From assembly GCA_963576785.1 (NCBI GenBank), contig OY756151.1:558001-622000 (forward strand): a DNA stretch of 64,000 nt. The letters are read 5' to 3'. Below the pieces are notes generated by a model. The model had not been told where the DNA came from, searched no databases, and saw only the letters and a program-made list of their open reading frames with translations. Source of the stretch: Chlorophyllum brunneum. Taxonomy: Eukaryota > Basidiomycota > Agaricomycetes > Agaricales > Agaricaceae. The translations under genes and the position numbers were made by a program. Positions 12,304-23,280 of this stretch are shown here, piece after piece (position 1 is the first letter of the stretch; each line of letters opens with the position of its first letter).

Positions 12304-13660
12304 CGCCACAGATCAAATACCTCCGCGCTAAAAATGCGATAAACTGGGTTGTGTGTGGGCCCACGTCGAGTTTGTGGGCACTACGAAGAGCGTCGAAACG
12401 GGTGACGGGGATGAGAGGGAGTAAGAACCGAATCGGATGAGGCAAGTGGAATCGATTGTGGGCGTAGGCACCTGTCAGGTTGAGTGATCAAGAAAGAAAA
12501 CCCGCCAGGAACACTCATGAGGTTTGCTCCCTTTACTCATATAACCTGTGACCTGTCCAAATAGTTCTTTGTTCTCTTCTTCAAGTTCTCCGCGCCTCGT
12601 GGATGCGAAATGTACTAACCCTATGACGCCACAAATGTACTGCGTCCAGCCATCCACTAGCCAACAGTATGAAAAGATCGCGTTGCTCGTTCCGGATTTG
12701 TATAGCTCTATCAAACTTCTTCTGGAGATACCCCTGAATGCTGTTGATAGGGAACGAGAATAACGGACTAAGCGATACTACTCATGTAAACCTCGTTTTT
12801 GTTCTTGGATAATTAACGCCCGACTCGGGGACGCTATCGACCAATACGATTACGGATACAAAAGGTCGACTGCACCACAATTGTCGTAGATGTCGCTGAG
12901 TTTCAAATGCTTGTCTGCTTTGGAGTAATACAGACACCCATAAGGGATACACATTACCATGAGAGCACCCACAAAAACTTGTATCAACACATACCCCCAA
13001 CTTGCATAGGACGACGACGCCACCTTTGACAAGACTTGAATTCTTGGCTCCATAAACGTTGCAGTGACGCCCGTGCAAAAAGATTCCCACCTGCCTCCCA
13101 TATTCGGGTTCCTTCATACGCCCCCAGGCAATTTGTCCACATGAATCTGGTTTCAAACCTTTTGCATATCTTGGAGTCTTCGCAGTCACTCCCTTCTGAA
13201 CACTACAATTGTTGTATCTCCTGCCCCGAAATTATTCTTGAGCTCCTTGTTTTAACTCATCACTCTTCTTCAACCTAGTAAGGGTTTACGAACCTGAACG
13301 TGGGTAGAAAATATAAGGGCTTCTGCTGACTACCTGCCGTTCTTCTCGCACTATACACCTTGTTAGGCATAGGTGCCGGTTGATACATTTTGCATTGAGA
13401 TGAACTGTGCCTCTAATTATAAGTATGGGCGATTTGATTGCTGCAGCAGAGGGGATTGAAGGTTCCGAATTGAGGTGAATACCCCACGCGGGTTTGAATA
13501 TAAAGAACTTCCCCCCCGGCATACTCCGACCATGCACAAATTCATTGATCATTCATTGATCGTTCTGGTGACTGTAAGCACAAGACAACCTCCCTTCGAG
13601 CATATTCATATCACATGGACACAACGGCCAGGTGGAAAAAGAGATCGGAGAGGGATAAAA
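12304..13660. other. Unassigned region with minus-strand open frames
   Basis: No recognised gene. The minus strand holds several protein-like open stretches: about 12290-12470 (contains FLLPLIPVTRFDALRSAHK), 12475-12714 (contains YICGVIGLVHFAS) and 12782-13189. In another phase, 12850-13101 encodes one strong hydrophobic segment, VFVGALMVMCIPYGCLYYSK. These could be exons of one small membrane protein or the remains of a decayed gene. I could not build a continuous spliced frame. Confidence 0.3.
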
Positions 13661-13744
13661 TGGGGGCACCGCGGATCGAACGCGGGACCTTTAGAACACA
13701 TGGATTGCTTCAGTCTACTGCTCTCCCAACTGAGCTATGCCCCC
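13661..13744 (-). tRNA. tRNA-Phe (GAA) with anticodon-loop intron
   Basis: On the minus strand a seven-base acceptor stem (GGGGGCA pairing with TGCCCCC) is followed by an A discriminator base. The D arm is GCTC...GAGC, the anticodon arm is TAGA-CTGAAG...-TCTA with anticodon GAA, the variable loop is AGGTC, and the T arm is CCGCG-TTCGATC-CGCGG. About 11-12 extra bases lie after the base next to the anticodon, the canonical position of eukaryotic tRNA introns. The body closely matches eukaryotic tRNA-Phe. Confidence 0.92.
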
Positions 13745-14058
13745 GTTAAGGCTGTTCGCTGCAACATGAATACAATGCGGTTAGATGCACGATGAAAATA
13801 TATCTGAAATCGATCAAACGCCTAACGATATCAACTGTGCATCGCACGCCAAGTATATGGAATAAAATATACGGTAGAATAAATTAGGGTAGCGGGGGAG
13901 TCGTACCAAAGGAGGGCGAGCGCAACGAGTTATCACCAGTAGTCCATAGTCCAACCTCGCCACACAATAAAACAATAAGAGCCTCCACCGAATTGGCGGC
14001 TACGGTGGCCCTCGAAAGGAATGTCCAGATAGCTGATGGGATACCACAACAACACAAC
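13745..14058. other. Intergenic, tRNA to KRE6 3' end
   Basis: About 310 bases with no gene signal. They contain the tRNA-Phe 5' flank and the 3' flank of the minus-strand KRE6-like gene. Confidence 0.4.
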
Positions 14059-16669
14059 TTAACACGTCTGCCACATTTTAACAGAGTCACTGTCAGAAGA
14101 TAGTCAATATTTATCTAAAGGGGTAAGGCAAGCAAGGCTATTGTTGAAGGGAAACTTACACGACAAGTGAGCGCTCTTCGGGATCATTGGACCAAGTCGG
14201 CTGCCATTCATTTCTCGCAAGCCAGAAATCACCCATAGCGGCTGAAAGTATGAGTCGATGAGTGCCAGAACGTAATCGAAACAGGGACAGGGACGATGGT
14301 ATGGGCTGTCGAAAGGCAGGGTGTATGAGTCGAAATGACGAGGACTTACTATTCGAACCATCAAGCCATGGCTTCTCTCCGTTACCATCAGGGAACCAAC
14401 CGTTCGTCCCTCCGACAGCGACGTTCAAAATCAGATAGAACGCTGATAGGCCAAACACAGTCCCCGGTCAATGAACGTCGAACAATGCAAGAAAAAGATG
14501 CAGAGCGGATAACGGTGTTAGTGGGGGGTATGATGGCGGTGATCATGGAACCGAAAGACTGACGTTGATCGAAAGGTGCGGATTTACTCGCATTGACCCA
14601 CGGATTTTCCAAGATCACGGCCTCCGACCCATTCTGCACGACTCGAGGGAAATCACCTCTGTCCCAGAACGACTGCTTGGTCCTGAGATCCAACATGTGA
14701 TGTAATCTCGTATCGACGTAGATGCGACTGGATATCAAACGTCAGAACATTGAAATCCCAATCAAACAGGCAGGACAAGGCTCAGGAGAACTTACATGAA
14801 ATCCTCGGTCCATTCCAGGGCGTAAGTGTGAAAGTCGTCGCCGTAACTTGTCCGACGTTGTGTCCACCAACCATACGTTTTCCATACTCTGTTCAACAAA
14901 GGTACTGGACCCCAATTAAGAGAGCCGCGGACGTAATTACTTCCCCTGTTTATGAGCACAGCGTTTAGTATTACGACATTTTGGGACCAGGAACAACAAC
15001 ATTGACTCACTGCATGGGATAGCGAATGCCATTTCCACGAGATTCCATAATGTCGATTTCACCTACGGGTCGAATGAAGTCAATATGAAGTGCCGACCGG
15101 TCTCGATTTCATGAGCGAAATCAATAGTCATAAATCGGACGTTGAAGTCGAGCGAAGGACGGCTCAAACCTTGCCCCAAAGTTTCGAGGGGCAAGGTTGA
15201 GTGCAAGGTGATAGAGTGGGAAAAATTAAGCCAGGAGGACTTACCACTCATAGGCCAAGCTCCATACTTGTTGTCCACCGGAAGCATCCAAATAGCTGGC
15301 CAAAGCTAAAGCGCCGCAAAAAACAGGGTGAACATTAGTTATCACACAAACTACGCTTTGACGCTACTAACCCAATCTCTAGAGGGGAATAAGACAAGGG
15401 TACGTCGTCAGAACAACAGCAACCGAAATTTGATAATTAATCAAACCGAACTGACCCCTTGGGAATTTTGGCTCTAACCTCGACTCGACCATACTTGATG
15501 CTAGCAGTCTTCTTCGTACTGATTCTAGCGCTCTGCACGGGATTGATGATCTGACCACTGGTCGCGTTGCTAACGGCGGAGCAAGCTCGATAATACCCTT
15601 CTGCATCAAAGGCCTGGTCCATGCCAATGGAACTGTTGCTAGCGAATTGAGGTGTCGAACCGGTGTAACCAAGGCCTTGGGTGATGTTGAAGGTGCAGTC
15701 CGTGATGTTGAAGATGCGTCCATCCAGGATAGCGTCCATACCAATAACGTCGGAGGTAAAGGTAGGAGTAATGTAAAGACGTCCATTACGCACGTAGGAG
15801 TTATTCTCCGAAGCTGTCGTCATTTCGAACTCCCCGTTTCTGTAGTACAAGGCCTGTCAGAGAAGCTATTGGGAACCACAGTTCACGGACTCTTACCCAA
15901 ACCCGCTCATATCCACTTCGCGGAAGAACTTGCCATTTTCTCCAAAAATCCCGTCCGCGGAGTCAAATTCTTCGTCCATGACCATACACAGTTTACTAGG
16001 TAAAACGGCAGTATCGCGCCATGAGATCCAGCAACGGACAGCTCCAGCCGCGACTCCAAGAAGCATCACACCGTAGGTCAAGAAGTACGCGATCCGAGCG
16101 TATGGATCACGTGTGGAAATCCAAGGCTTCTCAATGGGTCCTTGTGCAGACAGCATCGTAGATTTGACACGTTCCCGCTGGATTTTGGCCGGGGATTGCT
16201 GAACGGAGCTGTACATCGTCAGTGGGCGTGGTTTGGGGGAAGCAAAGCTCTCCCTTAGGCGACTTGACGATGGACGATGAGAGGAGTAGTCCGCGGTATT
16301 AGGCCGACTGCCATACAAAGAATACGAGCCTCGTGAGAGATCCGCGACGCTCGTAGAGACAGAGTGCAGTCCGCTTCGTGGGACGGAGAGGATCGAGTCG
16401 GAGGACAGGGCATGAGCGTGCTGAGTAGGGAGCGTCGGAGGAGTTGTTGTCTCGGGGGGATCGAAGTTAGTAGTGCTGCTGGGGGATGAAAAAGGGTTGG
16501 AAGGAGGGGTTACAGGGGGTGAATAGCTGTAGGGTTGACTACTCGTGGCCGTCCGTGCAGAGACTGTCCTGGAGTGGTTATGTTGTGGAAGGTCAGCGGT
16601 GGCGAATTGAGGCTGAGGAGGTGCAAGTCTATCCTCCTCCTGGATAGAGCCCGCAGGATTGTGAGCCAT
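14059..16669 (-). CDS. Beta-glucan synthesis-associated protein, KRE6/SKN1 family (GH16-like)
   Basis: Type II membrane protein of the KRE6/SKN1 family, needed in yeasts for cell-wall beta-1,6-glucan. Exon 1 encodes a Ser/Thr/Pro-rich cytoplasmic tail, then a single membrane segment (IAYFLTYGVMLLGVAAGAVR). The lumenal part starts with MDEEFDSADGIFG and continues with GMDAILDGRIFNITDCTFN, YGRVEVRAKIPKG, the GH16 catalytic signature GEIDIMES (about 15045-15065), GSLNWGP, TYALEWTEDF, and FYLILNVAVGGTNGWFPDG. Both Glu residues of the EIDIxE motif are present. The C-terminus is SVKMWQTC, stop at 14059-14061. I chose the ATG at 16667-16669. A longer start at 16923 is possible: joining across a 65-base intron (donor after GLKSM) keeps frame into the tail. 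The lumenal domain is intact. Confidence 0.88.
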
Positions 16670-18792
16670 AGTGGTTGACTGAGCAGTGAACGCTCTTGAT
16701 GGTCTATATCCGCAAACCTAGAAGGAGGGCTAGGAAGCAGAACGTTCGACGTGAGATTATAAGATTGAGAGGAACTCGTCACCATTGACTTAAGGCCGGA
16801 TGATGTACGTCCAGGTCTGTCCAACATTTTTTTTACCGTACCTGGCCTCGAGGTGTTCAGCGCATCGGTGGGAATACGCCGCTTCTGGACAAGATCTATG
16901 CATGTCGATTCCGAGGAAGCCATCAACCGTCAAGATTGGGTAAGCAGGTTTCTTCAGCGGCAGGGTCGTTTGTGCGCTCCGGGGTTTGTCCTCTGCTATT
17001 GCGATTTTCAATGCACCGCAGGGGACACGTCGAGATCCTGAGAATGACGGTGGAATTTACGGGCAGGTCACGTTAAAGTGCCACGCAGTGACCTGATGTT
17101 GAAACTTTTTCGATTCCTTGTTCCTCGACGGCAGCCCAGGGAGGGTTAAAATAACTCGACAGCTGTGGTACTGCAATTAGACATGGGCATGAGTTTGATG
17201 AGAAAGAAGGGACCGTACTAATGTAGACATATATCTCGAAAAACGTTTGCTCAAAGGGTCGCTTGCCGTTAAGCCGAAAGTTGACAACTACATATCGTGA
17301 CGACAATCTTCTAGTGAGTTGTTGAGATTCCTTCTGATGAACTTAAGGGGGGTGAATGAGTGTTCCTGGCTGTGCTTGTCAACGTCTATTGGACTAACTC
17401 TCTGCAGTGTTCCTCCGTGGCATCAAGAGGGTTTTACCTTCGATCCAATGCTTCGAGTCTGCGATCCTGTCAGAAAAGCATGATGGTGCCCATGTGCAAA
17501 GAGTTGCATGCGGAGGCCCAGGGCACAAATAATTCAGTTATGATCTCCCGAGGGCACTGTTGAAAAATGATTCTGGAATATTGGAATCCAAGCGAATCCG
17601 ACCGATGACAGGCTTGGGATTCGGGTCGTTGATAGAATGAGGCCATAGAGGGGCCTGATAATGTCAATCACGGGCTGTACAGAAAGCCGACGTGCACTGA
17701 AATTAAGAACGAGGCAAGGTTGAGTAGATAGCAGGGTCTGGAGCTGCCTGAAGATTGAAATATTGACCAGCGCACCTCGTAGGTTGGTCACGTGGTGAAG
17801 AAACCAGCACTGGCATTCATGTTCATTCTCACCCATTGGAGCCTACTACCCTGAACAAGAAGTTGCGTTCACATACCGGCACTGGGAATTCTTGACAAAA
17901 TCTGACAAGAAGAACTTTCCCAGAATGACAAGGGAATCTCAATGAAGAACAACATTCCATGTTCTTTTCACTTACGCAACCTCGACTCATCTTGACGGAT
18001 TTCTCGTCCCTCTGCCGAGATAGTGGTTTTGTGTTGACATGATGTTCTCGGATTATCGATCCGTAGCTGCCCCCTCGACCATCCCGGCACGATACAATGA
18101 GTAGCAGATGACGGTGGCATGCGGCGTTGTACAAAAACATTGGCGCTGAGCTGTCGCTGAGGGACCCGTGGGACGTCGATTGCTAGCACCCAGCGGTAGT
18201 GAAGTGCAGGCGTTGAAACGGCTGAGACTAACGAAGCAACAAATAAACTCATCTATCAATCATGAATGATAATCTCTTTACTCTATCACCCTTGTCTCAC
18301 GGATTCCTCGAAGCCGTCTCCCAAGTCTGCCGGGGCCATGGGTTCTCGCAAAGCATGCACCGCGCGGACAACCCCCATCATCCGATCAGATAGTGGAGGG
18401 AATGCGGATCCGACTGACAGCGATGGCATCGAACACGACGAATTCACAGCACAGGCAGTGGGCCATCGGGCCTGGCGTCAAACGTGTCACCCCTACCGAT
18501 GGAATTGATTGGACAGGTATTTGTTCCGTCGGATTTCTTAGCTGAACGCTTGGCGAACCTCCGAGCGATTTCACCATAAGTGGGATTCAAGGCACCTTCT
18601 TGGATTTGATGGTCCTGCATACGGCCACCGACCTCCTCAGGTTCATTCAATCAATGAATCCCCATCCGAAGACTCTCTTTTAAACTCACGCTTGTAAATG
18701 TGCTTCTTTTGGGTCTCGACAACAAGTACTCACTATCCTACTCTACGCCCCCAGGCTCTCGACTATTGCCCTCGTTAGCCACTTTAATCACG
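16670..18792. other. Unassigned region between KRE6-like and GT2 genes
   Basis: About 2.1 kb without a recognised gene. The part just before 16923 may belong to the KRE6-like gene as an upstream exon. On the minus strand, broken protein-like frames occur at 17073-17306 (contains FRLNGKRPFEQTFFEIYVYI), 17534-17836, and 17829-18252, the last starting like a signal peptide (MSLFVASLVSAVSTPA). At 18444-18650 a minus frame contains YGEIARRFAKRSAKK. None extends to a domain I can name. A decayed gene is possible. The right end must hold the GT2 promoter. Confidence 0.3.
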
Positions 18793-21700
18793 ATGGACTA
18801 CGACTCGTACGACGCCATCCTCCACTTTATCTTTCGTTCGGTACGTTCCTCAGCTCCGCCTCCGCAAGTTTTTATCCATTCTCATTTATCCCAACTTATC
18901 CTATCCAGACACAAGGTGACGCCTGGTTTAAACCTTCAGAGGAGAATGTTTCTGCAGGCGTTTGCGTACGAGTGGAACCTGGCCAATACCGCGTCTTCCC
19001 TTATGAAAACCCCTTTCTCGCCCCTTTTGAAGCTGCTGTGCGCAGTCTAAATCCTCTCGTAGCCGTGAAAGTGAGGAGCGCGGCAGTCCATTCTGCACTG
19101 GCAACCATGTAAGTACTTGTTTGGACTCTCGTCTCTGGTAGCGCTCAGCCTGCCCCCTAGCACTGATGATGCACCTGCTATCTACGTTGATGCAAATACT
19201 CGTATCCAAGTCCTCGACTCTATTAGTGCCCTACAACAAGCCGACAAGGAACAATGTGGTGCCTTTATTGTGAGTTTCTAAGCTGTCCTTGCGTTGGTCT
19301 AGGCTAAATTACTTGTTCAGCGGGATGAACGTGTCCTTGTGGTCTGGTCAGACGAGTTGGACCACATCGTTCCTCTGTGTCAAGAGTTCAATGACAAGTT
19401 GATGAAATACATCTGGCGTTCGAGGCGGACTACCCATTCGGTGTCTACGTCTGTCGCTACTTCAGTCACTCCTTCAACAACTGCCTCCAATACTAATCTT
19501 AACGAAAAATCCCCTTTTCCTCCCCCACTTCCCGCCACCGCTGTTAGTGATGCTGTGGTTGCTGCCACCTCTGCTGGGAAAAGGAAGGGTGACGAAAAGA
19601 AGTCAAAACAATGGAGAATTTTTGGCTGGAGTTGGACGGCTTCTAAGACGGACGATGCTGACCTCGAAAAGGGCCCAAGTGGACCAGCTCCTCGACCCAT
19701 CCGGTTACTGGCCCCTGTTTACGCCGGCATCGGTGCTGGACTCTCACTCTGTCAGTGTCAGTCAAGCTCGAGCTCGTGATATGGAACTAATTACGGAGAT
19801 GAAGTTTTCATTGCTAGTGGCCTTTCCATCCTTCTCTCAGAATTCAGGCTTGATCACCGCTATATCCGTTTTGCACTCATGGCTACATCGCCCTTCCTGG
19901 TTTGTGTGGCGCTTGTGAGTGATTGTCTACTTGTTTTCGCAAGTGTTACTTCATTCTTACGTGTAACCCAGTTCTTTGCAATGCAAATTGTGTCCAATAT
20001 TTGCATGTTGTAAGCCTTCTGCGTTCTTCACACTGCTCAATTACGTTGTTAACCTTGATCAACCCCGCATCAAAGAATTGGTCCAATTGCGCAATACCAT
20101 GAAAATTCTCGTTATTACTCCGCGCAGAAGCCTGCTCCGAATCCAGACGTTGATTCGCGCCCACCCCACATCACAATCGAGATGCCCGTATACAAGGAAA
20201 GTTTAGAGGACACCATGTACGTCTTAACCATTGATAGCCTCTCTCACATACTCATTATCCATGACTTCAACCGACGCTTCAATCCAAACTCAGAGCAAAG
20301 TCTGTGTTCCATCTGAAGAAAGCTATGCAGACATATGCTCGTCAAGGCGGCACTTCGTCAATCTTCGTCCATGATGATGGTCTTCAAATCATTGACGAAG
20401 AAGAGCGACAGAGGCGCATCGAGTTCTACTCCGATCACAATATCGGCTGGGTGGCTAGGCCTCCTCATAGCAGTGAAGCAGATGGCTTCAAGCGTGCAGG
20501 AAGGTTCAAGAAGGCATCAAATATGAACTATGGCCTCCAAGTGAGTATATCTCAACGTTCGCGCGAGTGGCGGTCTGACCTTCCTCTTTTCTCTTCTTGT
20601 TCAGCTTTCTCTTTTGATGGAGAAGCATATCATTGCACTAGAAGCGTCCGAGAAATCGGATGATCAGTATTCAGTCTCCTTGGAGGAAAGAGCCCTAGAT
20701 ATGGCCATCGAAGATATGTATGAGTTGTCAGGTCAGAACTGGAGGCCTTGGGCGAGTAACGCGCGTTCACTTCGCGTGGGTGACGTTATCCTGATTGTCG
20801 ACTCTGACACTGTGGTCCCTGAGGTATGTTCCTTCTCTGTCAAGCATCCAGGTATATTGACCAACACTTTTCTCAATCAGGATTGTCTTAGGGACGCCGC
20901 ACGTGAGATGGCGGAGTGTCCTGAGGTTGCCATCATCCAACACGAATCAGGTATGTCCCCTCCTTTGGGTGAAGTAGAAAGCGCGTAATGACACCATCCA
21001 TAGACGTCATGCAAGTCGCGTTCCACTACTTCGAGAACGGTATTGCGCACTTCACCCGTCGTATTAACAAGAGCATCTCTCTCGGATGCGCTAATGGTGA
21101 AATTGCCCCTTTCGTCGGCCATAACGCATTCCTTCGTTGGTCCGCTCTCCAGGAGGCAGCCTTCGTTGACACTGATGGCGTTTCGAAGATTTGGTCTGAG
21201 CAAAATGTGTCGGAAGACTTCGATATGGCTCTTCGACTTCAGGTAAGCTTACCGCAGTGTCGAGCGCCCTTGACTTAAGATTTCATCCGGATGTAGCTGA
21301 AAGGGTACATCATTCGATGGGCAAATTACTCTGAGGGTGGCTTCAAGGAAGGCGTGTCGCTGACTGTTGATGATGAGTTGAATCGGTGGCAGAAGTATTC
21401 ATATGGTCAGTGGACACCTCTTCGAATGCATGCCGGTCATACTCATCACTCTTGCTTCAGGTTGCAACGAGCTTATCTTTAACCCGCTCAAGGATTGGTG
21501 GCGTCTCGGGCCTATCAATAAACAACTTCGTACCTTCCTTTGGTCAGCCGCACCAGTGCACTACAAGCTTAGCATGCTGGCCTACATGTTCTCGTACTAT
21601 GGCCTTGCAGCTGCTGCTTTGCTTTCGATCCTTAACTACCTCCTGCTTGGCTTCTCATACGAGGTCGATGGGTTCTACCTCAAGAGTTTTGAAATTTGGC

Positions 21701-22320
21701 TCGCTTGTACGGTTGTCTTCCCTGGAGCCGGCAACGTCGCGTTCACGCTGTTGGAATATCGTATTGGACAGCGCGATTTGTTATCATCCTTTTTCGAAAA
21801 CGTTATGTGGATTCCCTTCTTGTAAGTCCTATCGTTGATGCTTTCTCTGTACTCATTGCTGAGGCGGTTTAGCTTTTTCTTCTTTGCTGGATTGAGCATT
21901 CATCTCACCACTGCAATCCTCGCACATATGTTCTCCTACAACATCACCTGGGGTGCCACAGCAAAGGAGGTCGAACGCTCGAACTTTTGGGTTGAGGTTC
22001 CGAGAATACTCAAGCGTTACTGGCCTACTTTCGTTATCTGCTTCTCCCTCATTGCTGGAGCGGTCATTCTTTCCACACCACTAGTTCCACCAGAATGGCA
22101 AGTCGTGGGAGATTCCTGGGCCGTCATTATTCCTCTTGCGTAAGTGCTTGAATACTGCTGTTTCTTTCTTGACACCCACATGTCGATCTAGCATTACGGC
22201 GGGAGGACACATTCTTTTCCCTGTGAGTAAACCCTGTTCTATATGACACTGTGTTGCTGGTTCTCATCCACATCCAAACAGATCATCCTCAATCCCTGGC
22301 TCATGATCTTCTCGTTCTGA
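18793..22320 (+). CDS. Membrane glycosyltransferase family 2 (processive type)
   Basis: Multi-exon gene from MDYDSYDAILHFIFRS (ATG 18793) to TGA 22318-22320. An N-terminal soluble part carries DERVLVVWSDELDHIVPL. Two membrane segments precede the cytoplasmic GT2 domain: HITIEMPVYKESLEDT, then HDDGLQ, then the DxD-type metal site ILIVDSDTVVPE, then the acceptor region GEIAPFVGHNAFLRW, and SEDFDMALRLQ with the catalytic ED. DDELNRWQKYSYG takes the place of the Q/RxxRW product-site motif. Four to five further hydrophobic segments close the protein (for example SMLAYMFSYYGLAAAALLSI, PTFVICFSLIAGAVIL). This is the conserved fungal GT2 group related in fold to chitin and hyaluronan synthases. Members in ascomycete plant pathogens are required for hyphal growth on solid surfaces. 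The polymer made is not known. All catalytic motifs look intact. Confidence 0.85.
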
Positions 22321-23280
22321 ACAATGCTATCCTCTCACCTTGGTCCCGCACATGGACCTTCTGCTCTCTGCTCTGGACTACACTCGTTTATTACTGCCAC
22401 TCTTTTCTACTCATTGGTTGTGGTGTCGGACTACTACTACTTTACTCTGGACTCACAATTTGGTCAATGCTCACTTCATTTCGATGATTCAAGGGGCATA
22501 TCCTCCTACCCTCATTACGTTTAGACTGTAACATTCTTATGGGTACTATATACATACTGTTTGAATATTGTTCCTGTTTGTACATTATTTATTTAACATG
22601 CCGATGATTCCTCGTGTTGCTTATATGTCGGCTCCTTCGTGTTGGGATCACTTTTATTTAAATATTGAAAACTGAATCTTGATGGGATTTCATGTCTGGG
22701 AATCTGGACTTCACGTACTATTTTCTTTTTCTGAAGATGCGCGCTCACCGCATCAGTTCAGGGAGAAGACATGCTTTAACCGGATTCAATGTGGCGTTAA
22801 CGGCGTGGATAATTTACGATGCAACTGATATCAGTAACAGAGCGTGGACGCTATATCAAATGATCTGGATTGACGCGAATTAGTAACCATCGTGTTGTGC
22901 CTGGTGCCGCCAGTGATGAGGACAGGAAGCATGTTGTAGGAGTACCCCTGCAGCTGCATTTTCACACCAGTTTCGGGTTTACAACGTTGAAGTTTTGGTG
23001 ATAAAACAGCCTGGAACGATTACAAGTCTTAGACAAGGGTTGTTTCACCTATTAGACCTGGAGTTTGGCAAAGGGAGAAGGAAATTAGTTTAGTAATAAA
23101 CAACAACAGCAAGAGTCCAAAAGTCCTATATGCGTGCTTCTATACAAGCGAAGTACAGCAAAAACAACGAAGAGGCGAACGTTATGGCCCTAAGGGAATT
23201 CCACGATGAAAAGAATACCAAGTCGATCGATGTCCACGGGGGGGAAGATAACTCAATTTTTTGTCCTGTTATGTATTCGA
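22321..23280. other. Convergent 3' intergenic region
   Basis: The 3' flanks of the GT2 gene (plus) and the glyoxal oxidase gene (minus). It is AT-rich just after 22320. Open frames such as 22324-22531 overlap the 3' UTR and have no signature. Confidence 0.5.

Noticed and set aside
18444..18650. Minus frame containing YGEIARRFAKRSAKK, resembling a transposase N-terminus
   Set aside because: Too short and without a catalytic domain or terminal repeats nearby.
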